Part shown: positions 25,152-33,844 of the stretch, piece after piece
Layout: the number at the start of each line of letters is the position of its first letter
Numbering within the stretch: the first letter of the stretch is position 1
Assembly: GCA_050013875.1 (NCBI GenBank)
Contig: JBEKEK010000014.1
Location: 15,879-79,878, forward strand
Reading direction: 5' to 3'
Origin: Trebonia sp050013875
GTDB lineage: Bacteria; Actinomycetota; Actinomycetes; Streptosporangiales; Streptosporangiaceae
DNA: 64,000 nt
Translations under genes and position numbers: made by a program
Notes under the pieces: generated by a model
The model's database searches: none
Told to the model about the DNA's origin: nothing
The model's input: the letters and a program-made list of their open reading frames with translations, nothing else

Positions 25152-27221
25152 CTATCCGGCGGCCGCCGCGGCCGCGCGGATCGCGGCCGCCTGCATCCGG
25201 GCGCGCAGGTCGGCGTTCGCGGCCCGGCCGGTCCGCGCCTCGACAATGCGCGGCCCGGTGCCGGGGACCGTCGCCGCGACCGCCTTGGCGACGTCGCCCG
25301 GCCGGACCGCGAGGGTGTAGGGAATGCCGAACGCGCCGGCCAATTGCTCGATGGAAGCCCCGTGCGGCGTCCCGAACGTCCGCTCGAACAGGGTCAGCGC
25401 CGTGGACTCGCCAGCATCCAGCTCGACCGGCGACCCGCCCGACCGCGCACCGCCCGACCGCGCACCGCCCGACCCCGCACCGCCCGACCGCGCCCTTCCC
25501 GATTGCGCACCGCCCGATTGCGCACCGCCCGACCCCGCACCACCTGACCGTGCACCGCCCGAATGCGAGCCATCCGATCGCGCCCCGGGCGGCATCAGGC
25601 GGCCCGCCACCCCACCGCCGAACCGGGCGGGCTCGAGCCCCTCGAAGATGCCGCCGCCGTCGTTGTTGACCACGACCACGCACAGGTCAGGCCGGGGTTC
25701 ACCCGGCCCGATGGCCAGCCCGGGCGCGTCGTGCAACAGCGACAGATCCCCGATGAGCGCGAACGCCACCGCCCCGGGATGGCCGGCCGCGTGCGCGAGC
25801 GCCGCACCGGCGGCGGTCGAGAAGGTCCCGTCGATCCCGCTCGCCCCCCGGCTCGCGCTCACGCGGGTATCCGCCCGCGGCGGCAGCAGCAGATCGATAT
25901 CCCGCACGGACAGGGAGTTCCCGCACCACAGCAACGCTCCCGCGGGCAGCGCGGCGACCAGCTCGCGGGCGACCTCCGGCTCTGAAAGCGCCTGACCGGC
26001 CACCGCGGTGAGGTGACTCTCGCGCCAGGCGTCAAGCACCTCGTCCGCCGCCCTGGCCGCCGCCGCGTCCGCCCGGCGCCACCCCTGGAGCCAGTCTCCG
26101 CCGACGGCACCGTCCGCCCCGCTATCAGCTTCCCCCCCGGAACCAGCATCCGCCAGCGGCGCCCGGCCGGCGCCGGCCGGGCGCTGGCCGGCCGCCGGCC
26201 CGCCGGTCAGCCGGATCACGGTCGCCACGTCGGTCGCGGCGCGTTGCGGGTCGGCCCACCTCCCCGGTCCCTGCGCGAGAACCACCTGCCGTACCGGCGG
26301 CGCCGCATCGCGGCCGAGCCGGAGCAGCGCCGACTGCGGCCGCGACAGCCCCGGCCGGCCGGCCGAGATGATCACGTCGGGCCGGTGCACCGCCATGAAC
26401 TCGGGCGACGCGAGCAGGTACTGGTAACCAGTGAGGGCATTGGGCCCGCGCCGCGCACCGGACGACGGCTCGGCCAGCACCGGCCAGCCCGCCAGCTCCG
26501 CCAGCGCGACCAGGGCGGGCGCGTCATAGTCACCGTCCCCGCACACGACCACGCCCCGCTCGGCCCACGGCAGCTCGAGCGGCTCCGCCACCGCGGCCGC
26601 CGCCCTGACCCGGGTCCACGGGCCGCCGTCGGCCCGTCCCGCCAGCGGTTCCGGCCACGGGGGCTGATCATCTGGCACCAGCGGATCGCGCAGCGGGATG
26701 TTCAGGTGGACCGGCCCCGGGAGGGTGCCGAGCGCCCCGGCCGCGTGCGCCCAGGCGCGGCAGGCCAGCGAGCGCCAGTAGCCGGCCATGCCCGGCAGCC
26801 GCTCAGGCACCCCGGTCTCTGCGTACCAGCGGACGGCCGACCCGTACAGCTTGACCTGGTCCACCGTCTGGCTGGCGCCGGTGCCGCGCAGCTCCGGCGG
26901 CCGGTCGGCGGTGAGCAGCAGCAGCGGGACGGCGGACTCGTCGGCCTCGATGACGGCCGGGTGCAGGTTGGCCGCCGCCGTGCCTGACGTGCACACCACC
27001 GCGACCGGCCGTCCGCTCGCCTTCGCCAGCCCCAGCGCGGTGAACGACGCGGAGCGCTCGTCGATCCGCACGTGCAGCCGGACCCGGTCCGCCCGGTCAA
27101 GCTCGTCGAACGCCATCGCCAGCGGCGTGGACCTCGATCCCGGCGCGATCACCACCTCGCGCAGCCCGCAGCGGGCAAGCTCGTCCGCCAGCACGGTGCC
27201 GAACGCCGTCGACGGGTTCAC
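25152..27221 (-). CDS. menD: 2-succinyl-5-enolpyruvyl-6-hydroxy-3-cyclohexene-1-carboxylate synthase
   Basis: ThDP-dependent enzyme that joins 2-oxoglutarate and isochorismate in menaquinone synthesis. N-terminal VIAPGSRSTPLAMAF, the middle CTSGTAAANLHPAVIEADES, and the cofactor site VVVNNDGGGIFEGLEPARFG are all present. At 689 residues it is over 100 longer than usual. The extra length lies mainly in a Gly/Ser/Ala insert of about nine pentapeptides (GGARS, GGAGS, GGAQS) after GRLMPPGA, encoded by a 15-bp tandem array, and in a second low-complexity insert near residue 350. GTG 27221 overlaps the menC stop (GTGA). Cytoplasmic. Confidence 0.95.
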   Translation of the reverse strand: MNPSTAFGTVLADELARCGLREVVIAPGSRSTPLAMAFDELDRADRVRLHVRIDERSASFTALGLAKASGRPVAVVCTSGTAAANLHPAVIEADESAVPLLLLTADRPPELRGTGASQTVDQVKLYGSAVRWYAETGVPERLPGMAGYWRSLACRAWAHAAGALGTLPGPVHLNIPLRDPLVPDDQPPWPEPLAGRADGGPWTRVRAAAAVAEPLELPWAERGVVVCGDGDYDAPALVALAELAGWPVLAEPSSGARRGPNALTGYQYLLASPEFMAVHRPDVIISAGRPGLSRPQSALLRLGRDAAPPVRQVVLAQGPGRWADPQRAATDVATVIRLTGGPAAGQRPAGAGRAPLADAGSGGEADSGADGAVGGDWLQGWRRADAAAARAADEVLDAWRESHLTAVAGQALSEPEVARELVAALPAGALLWCGNSLSVRDIDLLLPPRADTRVSASRGASGIDGTFSTAAGAALAHAAGHPGAVAFALIGDLSLLHDAPGLAIGPGEPRPDLCVVVVNNDGGGIFEGLEPARFGGGVAGRLMPPGARSDGSHSGGARSGGAGSGGAQSGGAQSGRARSGGAGSGGARSGGARSGGSPVELDAGESTALTLFERTFGTPHGASIEQLAGAFGIPYTLAVRPGDVAKAVAATVPGTGPRIVEARTGRAANADLRARMQAAAIRAAAAAAG
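25437..25575. repeat. 15-bp in-frame tandem repeat inside menD
   Basis: About nine imperfect copies of CCGCCCGACCGCGCA, read on the minus strand as Gly-Gly-Ala-(Arg/Gly/Gln)-Ser pentapeptides. The insert lies in the C-terminal ThDP domain, between GRLMPPGA and the ESTALTLFERTFGTP segment. Confidence 0.88.
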
Positions 27222-28177
27222 AGGTACCGCGCCGCCGCCAGCGCGCGCTCCCGCCACGGCTCCGGGTCGGTCTCCCAGCGCGCGAGCGCGTCCTGGTCGG
27301 CCGGCGGGCGGCGGACCGGGAGCCGGCCGCCCGCCTCGGCCAGCGGCGCGGCGGTCACGTCGCCCTCGAGCAACGACATCGTGGCGAGCCCGCAGGCGTA
27401 GGGCAACTCGGGCAGGGCAGCGGCGAGGGCGAGGCCGGCCGCCAGCCCGACCGAGGTGTCGACCGCGCTCGACACGACGGCCGGCAGCCCGCAGGCCTGC
27501 GCCACCCGCAGCGCGGCCCGGACCCCGCCCAGCGGCTGCACCTTCACCATGACGATGTCGGCGGCGCCCGCCGCCCGCACCTTGAGCGGGTCCTCGGCCT
27601 TGCGGATCGACTCGTCGGCCGCGATCGGAATGTCGATAAGGCGACGTAGCCGCGCGAGTTCCGCCAGCGTGGCGCACGGCTGCTCGGCGTATTCGAGACC
27701 GTAGCGGGACAGCTGGCGCAGCATCCGCCGGGCCGCGTCCACCGGCCACCCGCCGTTGGCGTCCACCCGGATCCGGCCGCCGGGGCCGGCCGCGTCGAGC
27801 GCGTCCCTGACCGCCGCCACCCGTTCGACGTCCTCCGCCTCCCGCTGCCCCGGCTCGGCGACCTTCACCTTGGCCGTCCGGCAGCCCGAGGTGGCGACGA
27901 TCTGATAGGCGCGCTCGGGCCCGACCGCGGGCACCGTCACGTTCACCGGGATGAAGTCCCTGAGCGGGGCGGGCCACGGGACCGTGGCCGACTCGATCGC
28001 GCTGGCCAGCCAGCGGGCCGACTCGGCCGGGCCGTACTCGGCGAACGGCGAGAACTCGCCCCAGCCGGCCGGCCCCTGGATCAGCGCGCCTTCCCTGACC
28101 GTGATGCCGCGGAACTTGGTTCGCATCGGGATCGCGAATGCCCGCAGCGTCCCGAGTAGCTCAGCAAGCTCACTCAT
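27218..28177 (-). CDS. menC: o-Succinylbenzoate synthase
   Basis: Enolase-superfamily dehydratase that forms o-succinylbenzoate, the step after MenD and MenH. The lysine pair is in TAKVKVAEPG, metal ligands appear in RIRVDANGGW, YAEQPC and PIAADES, and the second catalytic lysine is in VMVKVQPLGG. Its 319 residues fit the short actinobacterial MenC. Start ATG 28177 has GGGGCGGG before it. Its stop overlaps the menD GTG, so the pair is translationally coupled. Confidence 0.95.
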   Translation of the reverse strand: MSELAELLGTLRAFAIPMRTKFRGITVREGALIQGPAGWGEFSPFAEYGPAESARWLASAIESATVPWPAPLRDFIPVNVTVPAVGPERAYQIVATSGCRTAKVKVAEPGQREAEDVERVAAVRDALDAAGPGGRIRVDANGGWPVDAARRMLRQLSRYGLEYAEQPCATLAELARLRRLIDIPIAADESIRKAEDPLKVRAAGAADIVMVKVQPLGGVRAALRVAQACGLPAVVSSAVDTSVGLAAGLALAAALPELPYACGLATMSLLEGDVTAAPLAEAGGRLPVRRPPADQDALARWETDPEPWRERALAAARYL

Positions 28178-28236
28178 CCCGCCCCGGCTCCCTGTCTCGT
28201 AACCTCGCGATCGCCTGGGGTCTAACCTTATCCATC

Positions 28237-29433
28237 GTGACGAATCGGCCCCTGCACGCGGTGCTGGTCTCCGGCGTGGCGGACGCGGACCTGCTCAGTG
28301 AGCTCCTCGCGAGGGCGCTGGACGGGACCGGCCCGGCCATCCTGCCGCTCGACGCGGACCTGCCGGCTGCGCGGCTGCGGCAGCTCATCGACGTTTTCCG
28401 GCCCACTGTAATCACGGACGGTGATGGTGGAACCACCGTACGTTCCTCCTCGGGCGGGGTTTCTCCCGGAGTCGCACCGGACACGGCCGTCATCATCACG
28501 ACCTCGGGATCCACCGGAGAGCCCAAGGGCGTCGAGCTCAGCGCCGCGGCGCTCAGCCACTCGGCGCGGGCGACCCTGGCCAGGGTCGGGGCCCGCGCGG
28601 GCGACCGCTGGCTGCTGTGCCTGCCGCCGTCCCATGTCGCCGGGCTGCAGGTCCTCGTCCGGTCCCTGATCGCGGGTACTGAACGGGCGCTGGCTCCGTC
28701 GGCCACGGTCGACGCGCTCGCGGCCTCGGGGTGCGCGCACGTGTCGGTGGTCCCCACCCAGCTCGTCCGGCTGCTCGACGAGCCCGGCGGCGTGGCCGCC
28801 CTGGCCGGCTTCTCCTCGGTCCTTGTCGGCGGCGCCGCGGCGGGCGCGGCGGTGCTCGACCGCGCCCGCGCGGCCGGGGTCAACGCGGTGACCACCTACG
28901 GGATGAGCGAGACGTGCGGCGGGTGCGTCTACGACGGGGTGCCGCTTGACGGGGTGCGGGTCAGGTCCGACGACGAGGGCCGGCTGCGGATCTCCGGCCC
29001 GGCCCTGCTCAACCGCTACTTCGGCCGGCCCGATCTGACCGCCGCCAGCCTGGTGGACGGCGAATTCGTCACCTCCGACCTCGGCCGGGTGGAAGGCGGC
29101 CTGGTGCTGGTCTCCGGACGGGCCGACGACGTCATAAACACCGGCGGGCACAAGGTGATCCCGGGTGAGGTCGCCGCCGCGCTGTCGGGTTGCCCCGGGG
29201 TCAGGGAGGTCGTCGTGGTCGGGCGTCCGGACCCGGAGTGGGGCGAACGGGTCACCGCGGTGGTAGTCCCGGCAGACCCCTCCGATCCGCCTGGTCTAGA
29301 ATTGCTGCGTAATCATGTACGCGGGACGCTCCCGCGTTACGCTAGCCCGAGCGAGGTCGTGCTGACGGACGCCATACCGGTGCTCCCGAGCGGCAAACCG
29401 GACCTCGCGGCCCTGAAGAAGGCAAGAACGTGA
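28237..29433 (+). CDS. menE: o-Succinylbenzoate-CoA ligase
   Basis: Adenylate-forming ligase of the ANL family that activates o-succinylbenzoate for MenB. The P-loop-like ITTSGSTGEPKGVELSA (A3), NAVTTYGMSETCGG (A5), the hinge SGRADDVINTGGHKV (A7/A8) and the C-terminal lysine in PSGKPDLAAL (A10) are visible. At 398 residues it is the compact form usual in actinomycetes. It is divergent from menC-menD across 59 bp. GTG 28237 is chosen by position; TAACCT lies 8 nt upstream, so a leaderless start is possible. Confidence 0.93.
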   Translation: MTNRPLHAVLVSGVADADLLSELLARALDGTGPAILPLDADLPAARLRQLIDVFRPTVITDGDGGTTVRSSSGGVSPGVAPDTAVIITTSGSTGEPKGVELSAAALSHSARATLARVGARAGDRWLLCLPPSHVAGLQVLVRSLIAGTERALAPSATVDALAASGCAHVSVVPTQLVRLLDEPGGVAALAGFSSVLVGGAAAGAAVLDRARAAGVNAVTTYGMSETCGGCVYDGVPLDGVRVRSDDEGRLRISGPALLNRYFGRPDLTAASLVDGEFVTSDLGRVEGGLVLVSGRADDVINTGGHKVIPGEVAAALSGCPGVREVVVVGRPDPEWGERVTAVVVPADPSDPPGLELLRNHVRGTLPRYASPSEVVLTDAIPVLPSGKPDLAALKKART

Positions 29434-29561
29434 CGCCCGCGGGAACAATCTCGGGCGCGGAGCGTTAATTAAGAGTGCCCCCCGCGATAGTCGGTTAATC
29501 CGGGCGGGGTTACTTATTGTCATCGGGGAAGTAAGTCGTCTAAGTCGTGTTCGTATTGACG

Positions 29562-29576
29562 GCGCATCGTATGCGC
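29562..29576. promoter_or_regulatory. Palindrome upstream of the principal-type sigma gene
   Basis: GCGCAT-CGT-ATGCGC, directly after TTGACG (29556-29561) and 13 bp before the GGAGG ribosome-binding site. It could be an operator or an mRNA hairpin. Confidence 0.35.
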
Positions 29577-29604
29577 ACGTGCAACAGATGGAGGCAGGTG
29601 TCTC

Positions 29605-31032
29605 ATGCCGCGGATCGCAACCGCCAGTTCGGCTCAGGACGAGGAGGCGAGCTCGTCTCGCGTGGATGACCTGATCCAGCGCGGTCGCAGCCAGGGCCAC
29701 TTGTCCCTTTCTGACCTGCGCACCGCGTTCGAGCAGGCTGGACTGACGCCCGGCGAGGCCCGTTCGATACTGCGTGAACTGAGCGAGGCCGGCGTTCGCC
29801 TGGCCGACGAGGAGACCGAGGTCAAGGCGGTGCGGGCGAAGGCCAAGGCCACCCCCAAGGCCACCACGGCCAAGGCCACGACGGGCGCCAAGGCGGCCGC
29901 GGGCACGGTCGCCACCTCCGCTGAGGCCGCCGTTCCGGATGTGACCCCCGCCAAGCGGACCAGGAGCAAGAAGGCCGAGGCCGAGGCCGCCGCGCCGACA
30001 ACCGCTTCCAACGGCCCCGCTCCGGCTGACGGCGACGGGGAGTTCGACGACGACACCGCGGCCACCATTGAGGCCGATGTCGCCGCCTTCGCCGACGCGG
30101 TCGACCTGGATGACCAGACGCCTGCCATGGGCGACTCGGTTCACACCTACCTGAAGTCGATTGGCCGTACCAGCCTGCTCACCGCTGAGCAGGAGGTTGA
30201 CCTGGCCAAGCGGATCGAGGCGGGCCTGTTCGCCGAGCACAAGCTGGACAGCGACCCCGATCTGACGCCGGAACTCCGCCGTGACCTGGAGATGGTGGCC
30301 GATGACGGGCGGCGCGCGAAGGCGCACATGCTCGAGGCCAACCTCCGCCTGGTCGTGTCGGTCGCCAAGAAGTACAGCGACCGCGGGCTTTCCCTGCTTG
30401 ACGTGGTCCAGGAGGGGAACCTCGGGCTGATCCGGGCGGTCGAGAAGTTCGACTACACCAAGGGCTACAAGTTCTCCACCTACGCGATGTGGTGGATCAG
30501 GCAGGCGATCCAGCGCGGGTTCGCTGACTCCGCGCGGACGATCCGGCTGCCGGTGCACGTGCTCGAGATGCTCTCCAAGCTGTCCCGCGTCGAGCGTGAC
30601 ATGCACCAGAAGCTCGGGCGCGAACCCACCCCGGAGGAGCTGGCGGTCGAGCTGGACCGGACCCCGGACCAGATCGAGGAGCTGCTGCGCACCTCGCGGC
30701 AGCCCATCTCGCTCGACTCCACCATCGGCGAGGACGGCGAGACGTCGATCGGCGACCTCATCGAGGATGTCGACGCGCCGGAGGCCTCCGAGCTGGTGGA
30801 CCGTCAGCTGATGGCCGAGCAGCTTCGCTCCGCCCTTGACGCGCTCACCCCGCGCGAGGCGACGATCATGGCGATGCGGTTCGGGCTCTACGACGGCAAC
30901 CCGCACACCCTCGACGAGATCGGCCGCGCCCTCGGCCTGACCCGCGAGCGGATCCGCCAGCTGGAGAAGCAGTCGCTCTCCAAGCTGCGTCACCCGTCCC
31001 GGGCGCAGCCGCTGCTCGACTTCGCGTCGTAG
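29605..31032 (+). CDS. RNA polymerase sigma factor, HrdB/SigA type
   Basis: A 475-residue group-1/2 sigma factor. Region 1.1-like DLIQRGRSQGHLSLSDLRTA at the N-terminus, an Ala/Lys-rich spacer (~70-150), region 1.2 GDSVHTYLKSIGRTSLL, region 2 LLDVVQEGNLGLIRAVEKFD and FSTYAMWWIRQAIQRGF, region 3 and region 4.2 TLDEIGRALGLTRERIRQLE. The length with region 1.1 favours the principal vegetative sigma factor, but a second HrdB-like copy cannot be excluded. GGAGG lies 11 nt before ATG 29605. It ends in a strong bidirectional-looking terminator. Recognises -35/-10 promoters such as those seen throughout this window. Confidence 0.92.
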   Translation: MPRIATASSAQDEEASSSRVDDLIQRGRSQGHLSLSDLRTAFEQAGLTPGEARSILRELSEAGVRLADEETEVKAVRAKAKATPKATTAKATTGAKAAAGTVATSAEAAVPDVTPAKRTRSKKAEAEAAAPTTASNGPAPADGDGEFDDDTAATIEADVAAFADAVDLDDQTPAMGDSVHTYLKSIGRTSLLTAEQEVDLAKRIEAGLFAEHKLDSDPDLTPELRRDLEMVADDGRRAKAHMLEANLRLVVSVAKKYSDRGLSLLDVVQEGNLGLIRAVEKFDYTKGYKFSTYAMWWIRQAIQRGFADSARTIRLPVHVLEMLSKLSRVERDMHQKLGREPTPEELAVELDRTPDQIEELLRTSRQPISLDSTIGEDGETSIGDLIEDVDAPEASELVDRQLMAEQLRSALDALTPREATIMAMRFGLYDGNPHTLDEIGRALGLTRERIRQLEKQSLSKLRHPSRAQPLLDFAS

Positions 31033-32579
31033 CGGGGTTTTCTCCGCCCACCCGCCCGCCCTCTGGAAAAAACGCGTCTGACCCCAGCGGTCTGGCGCGT
31101 TTTTTCGTGTGCGCACAGCGCACAAAACGTCCTAGAGTTAGGCGAGCCGTGCACAACGGACGTAACGCGCGGAAGGGACCGGGCACAATGGACAACGACG
31201 GCCTGCTTGACGAGCTCCAGGAAGAGATCGGTCCCGACTACTCCCCGCAGCTCCGCCTGGCGCAGGGGATGCTCAGCGGCGACGCGCAGGGGGCGGTGCC
31301 CTACCTGCTGTTCTCGATCGCCAAGTCCCTCGAGGACCTCTCGTTCCTGCTGGCCAACGACAGCATCAGCGTGGTCAGCGACACCGAAGAGGAATAATAA
31401 CCGCGGCTCGCGGGGATGCGGGCGCCGGTCGGTGGCGGCCACCGCCGCCACCGTCACGGCCGCGCAGGCGGAGAGGGCGATCTCGGGGAGTACCGGGACA
31501 GCCAGCGCGAGCAGCGCGAGGACCGCGATGCCGGCCAGCCGGGTCCACGGGATAATCCGCCACATCACGTACTTGAACGCGGCGTGCCCGGCCAGGAACA
31601 GCGCCGGGCCGCCCAGGATCAGCCAGCCCGACGCCGCGTGCGCCACCGACTCGGGACTGGTGAGGATCTTCTCGTCCCCGGCCGCCGCGATGATGATCCC
31701 GGCCACCATGAACGGGTGGATGAGGTGATAGGCGCTGCGGCCCAGCCGGCCGGGGTCGTCTGAGCTCGTGATGACCTCGGTGCTGGCGTCGGCCGAGCGG
31801 TCGAAATACAGCCACCACAGCGCGACCGAGCCCGCGAAGGCGACGATGAACGCGGCGATCGAGGTCGCGGTGACCCGGTCCTCCCCCGACAGGGTGGCGC
31901 CGATGATGACGATCGACTCCCCCAGCGCGATCAGGATGAAGGCCTGGCACCGCTCGGCGATGTGGCTGCCCTCGATCGTCCAGTCGGCCGTGCGCGAGCG
32001 GCCCAGCCACGGAGTCGCGAACCCGGCGATCCCGCCGAGGATGTCCACCCCGACCGCCAGCAGCCAGAGCAGCTCCCTGGCGTGGCCGTGCGCGAGCCCG
32101 CCGGCCACCGCCAGCGCGCCGCTGGCGACGCACCAGACCTCGATCCGCTCGAAGTTGCTGCGCAGCGGGCCGGCCGGCAGCGCCGCGATCATGAAGGCGG
32201 TGCGCCCGATCTGCATGAGCGCGTACGCGCCGCCGACCCAGACGCCGAGGTCGCCGAACGCATGCGGCAGCGCGGCCGACATGGCCAGGCTGACCAGCAT
32301 CAGCAGTACCAGCAGGAGCCGGACCGCCATCCGCTCGGGGTCGAGCCAGTTCGTCACCCAGGTGGTGTACATCCAGGCCAGCCAGACCATCGCGAGCAGG
32401 ATCGCGGTCTGCCCGGCGCCCGCGAGCGTGGTCCGGCTGAGCAGGTAGTGCGAGAGCTGGGTGACCGCGAACACGTAGACCAAGTCGAAGAACAGCTCGA
32501 TGTTGGTGACCCGCTGCTGCCCCGACCGGTCGCGCAGCAGCCGCCGCGGCCGCGGCGCGACCGGTGCCGCGGTGCTCAC
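30990..32579 (-). CDS. LtrA-family membrane protein with long antisense tail
   Basis: The first ~385 residues are a low-temperature-requirement A (LtrA) protein: NIELFFDLVYVFAVTQLSHY at the N-terminus, DWTIEGSHIAERCQAFILIA and LGESIVIIGATLSGED in the middle, about 10-12 transmembrane helices. The usual end is near ATDRRPHP. Here no stop occurs and the frame runs 140 more residues, across the whole small acidic gene on the other strand, the sigma-factor terminator and the last 43 bp of the sigma gene. GTG 32579 overlaps the stop of the upstream aldo/keto reductase (GTGA). Function of LtrA is not well defined. Confidence 0.82.
   Translation of the reverse strand: MSTAAPVAPRPRRLLRDRSGQQRVTNIELFFDLVYVFAVTQLSHYLLSRTTLAGAGQTAILLAMVWLAWMYTTWVTNWLDPERMAVRLLLVLLMLVSLAMSAALPHAFGDLGVWVGGAYALMQIGRTAFMIAALPAGPLRSNFERIEVWCVASGALAVAGGLAHGHARELLWLLAVGVDILGGIAGFATPWLGRSRTADWTIEGSHIAERCQAFILIALGESIVIIGATLSGEDRVTATSIAAFIVAFAGSVALWWLYFDRSADASTEVITSSDDPGRLGRSAYHLIHPFMVAGIIIAAAGDEKILTSPESVAHAASGWLILGGPALFLAGHAAFKYVMWRIIPWTRLAGIAVLALLALAVPVLPEIALSACAAVTVAAVAATDRRPHPREPRLLFLFGVADHADAVVGQQEREVLEGLGDREQQVGHRPLRVAAEHPLRQAELRGVVGTDLFLELVKQAVVVHCARSLPRVTSVVHGSPNSRTFCALCAHEKTRQTAGVRRVFSRGRAGGRRKPRYDAKSSSGCARDG
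31067..31105. terminator. Intrinsic terminator after the sigma factor gene
   Basis: AAAAAACGCG (31067-31076) and CGCGTTTTTT (31096-31105) form a perfect 10-bp inverted repeat ending in six T residues; the A-tract makes it work on both strands. Notably, the minus-strand LtrA reading frame passes straight through it. Confidence 0.85.
31188..31397 (+). CDS. Small acidic conserved protein
   Basis: A 69-residue acidic protein (LLDELQEEIGPDYSPQLRLA, ending DTEEE) with no membrane segment. ATG 31188 has GGAAGGGACC 8-9 nt upstream, and TAGAGT (31133-31138) is a possible -10. Small proteins of this kind appear downstream of sigma genes in related actinomycetes. It lies wholly antisense within the 3' extension of LtrA. 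Confidence 0.7.
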   Translation: MDNDGLLDELQEEIGPDYSPQLRLAQGMLSGDAQGAVPYLLFSIAKSLEDLSFLLANDSISVVSDTEEE

Positions 32580-33583
32580 CAGGCGTAGTGCTCGGGGGCT
32601 GGCTGGTAACCGGGGAAGATCTGGTCAAGCTGGCGCAGCACGTCGGCGTCGAGCGAGATCGCCAGCGCCCGCTGCGCGCCGTCGAACTGCGCGAGCGTGC
32701 GCGGGCCGATGATCGGCGCGGTGACCCCGTCCTGGTGCAGCAGCCAGGCCAGCGCGACGTCGGCCGGCTCTTCGCCCAGCTTGTCGCACAGCTCCTCGTA
32801 GGCGACGAACTTGTCCCGATTGGCCTCGACCGTCAGCTTGGCCCGGCCGACCAGCCGGCGGCGCCCCTCCCGCTCCGACTTCAGCACGCCGCCGAGCAGC
32901 CCGCCGCCCAGCGGTGACCACGGGATCAGGCCGACGCCGTACGCCTTGGCGGCGGGCAGCACCTCCAGCTCGATCGTACGCGCGAGCAGGTTGTAGAGCG
33001 ACTGCTCGCTGGTCAGCCCGGAGAAGCCGCGGGCCTTGGCGGTCTCGTTGGCCTGGGCGATGTCCCAGCCCGCGAAGTTGGACGAGCCGACGTAGATGAT
33101 CTTGCCCTGGGCGACCAGGACCTCCATCGCCTGCCAGATCTCGTCCCACGGGGTCGCGCGGTCGATGTGGTGCATCTGGTACAGGTCGATGTGGTCGGTC
33201 CGCAGCCGCTTCAGCGAGGCGTCGCAGGCCTGGCGGATGTTGAACGCCGACAGCTTGCCGTCGTTCGGCCAGGTTCCCATCTCGCCGTAGAGCTTGGTCG
33301 CGAGCACGGTCCGCTCGCGGCGGCCGCTGCCCCCGGCGAACCAGTCGCCGATGATCTCCTCGGTCCACCCCGAGTGCCCGGTCGGGTTCGCCGCGGCCTG
33401 CCCGGGCGGCCCGTCCGGCCGGCCGTAGCGGTTGGCGGTGTCGAAGAAGTTGATGCCAAGCTCGTGCGCCTTGTTCATGATCGCGTGCGCCTCGACCGGC
33501 GGCGTCAGCGGCCCGAAGTTCATGGTCCCCAGGCACAGCCGGCTCACCGAAAGGCCGGAACGGCCAAGATGTGTGTATTCCAT
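32576..33583 (-). CDS. Aldo/keto reductase
   Basis: A 335-residue NADPH-dependent (beta/alpha)8 reductase: LGRSGLSVSRLCLGTMNFG, the catalytic Asp/Tyr region FFDTANRYGRPDG, the Lys in VLATKLYGEMG, the His in DLYQMHHIDRATPW, and the cofactor site IPWSPLGGGLLGG then PIIGPRTLAQ. Closest to the AKR12/YajO-like group. First gene of a two-gene operon with ltrA, joined by a 4-bp stop/start overlap. Substrate unknown. Confidence 0.92.
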   Translation of the reverse strand: MEYTHLGRSGLSVSRLCLGTMNFGPLTPPVEAHAIMNKAHELGINFFDTANRYGRPDGPPGQAAANPTGHSGWTEEIIGDWFAGGSGRRERTVLATKLYGEMGTWPNDGKLSAFNIRQACDASLKRLRTDHIDLYQMHHIDRATPWDEIWQAMEVLVAQGKIIYVGSSNFAGWDIAQANETAKARGFSGLTSEQSLYNLLARTIELEVLPAAKAYGVGLIPWSPLGGGLLGGVLKSEREGRRRLVGRAKLTVEANRDKFVAYEELCDKLGEEPADVALAWLLHQDGVTAPIIGPRTLAQFDGAQRALAISLDADVLRQLDQIFPGYQPAPEHYAW

Positions 33584-33676
33584 GGCTCTAGCTTTTCACG
33601 CCGGGGCAGGGCAGGGATCAAAGGCATGGGGTGTGGAACGCACGCGTGGCTCCGCGCCCCGGGTTATGCTTTTCCC

Positions 33677-33736
33677 ATGCGTCGTGCCGCGTGCCAGGGT
33701 TGGTGGCGTCCCCCATCGGGACGGCTGCCGCGCTGA
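33677..33736 (+). CDS. trp leader peptide
   Basis: A 19-residue peptide, MRRAACQGWWRPPSGRLPR, with tandem Trp codons at 33701-33706. ATG 33677 is 6 nt after TATGCT, so it is probably translated from the first nucleotide of the mRNA. Its stop codon lies just past segment 2 of the attenuator, so a ribosome that finishes translation covers segment 2 and lets the terminator form. Confidence 0.85.
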   Translation: MRRAACQGWWRPPSGRLPR

Positions 33737-33750
33737 CCGCGCGCTGAAGC

Positions 33751-33791
33751 AACGGCCGTCCGCCGAGAGCGGGGACGGCCGTTCCGCTTTT
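33751..33791 (+). terminator. Attenuator terminator hairpin
   Basis: AACGGCCGTCC / GGACGGCCGTT, 11 perfect base pairs with an 11-nt loop that can pair further (CCGC/GCGG), followed by a short T-run. It sits between the leader peptide and trpS. Confidence 0.8.
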
Positions 33792-33844
33792 CCGTGGCCG
33801 TCCTTGGGCCGAGATGAGAAACCAGCCAAGGAGGCAGACCCATC

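Larger units (their letters stand above)
33665..33791 (+). promoter_or_regulatory. trp attenuator controlling trpS
   Basis: TATGCT (33665-33670) lies 6 nt before the leader ATG. Segment 1 CGTCCC (33707-33712) pairs with segment 2 GGGACG (33718-33723). Segment 2 GGACGGCT (33719-33726) can instead pair with segment 3 GGCCGTCC (33754-33761). Segment 3 AACGGCCGTCC (33751-33761) pairs perfectly with segment 4 GGACGGCCGTT (33773-33783), followed by CCGCTTTTCC. This is the full set of pause, antiterminator and terminator helices of ribosome-mediated attenuation; stalling at the two Trp codons frees segment 2. Confidence 0.85.

Noticed and set aside
25152..27977. A 941-codon frame covering menD and much of menC
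   Set aside because: The part upstream of 27221 is the antiparallel-frame shadow of menC; MenD family similarity begins at GTG 27221.
29296..31125. A 609-codon minus-strand frame opposite the sigma factor gene
   Set aside because: It mirrors the codon structure of the sigma gene and has no recognisable domain; high-GC DNA often gives such antisense frames.
31375..32628. Alternative long minus-strand frame over the LtrA region
   Set aside because: It is Arg/Gly/Pro-rich without motifs, while the overlapping frame has clear LtrA motifs and membrane helices.
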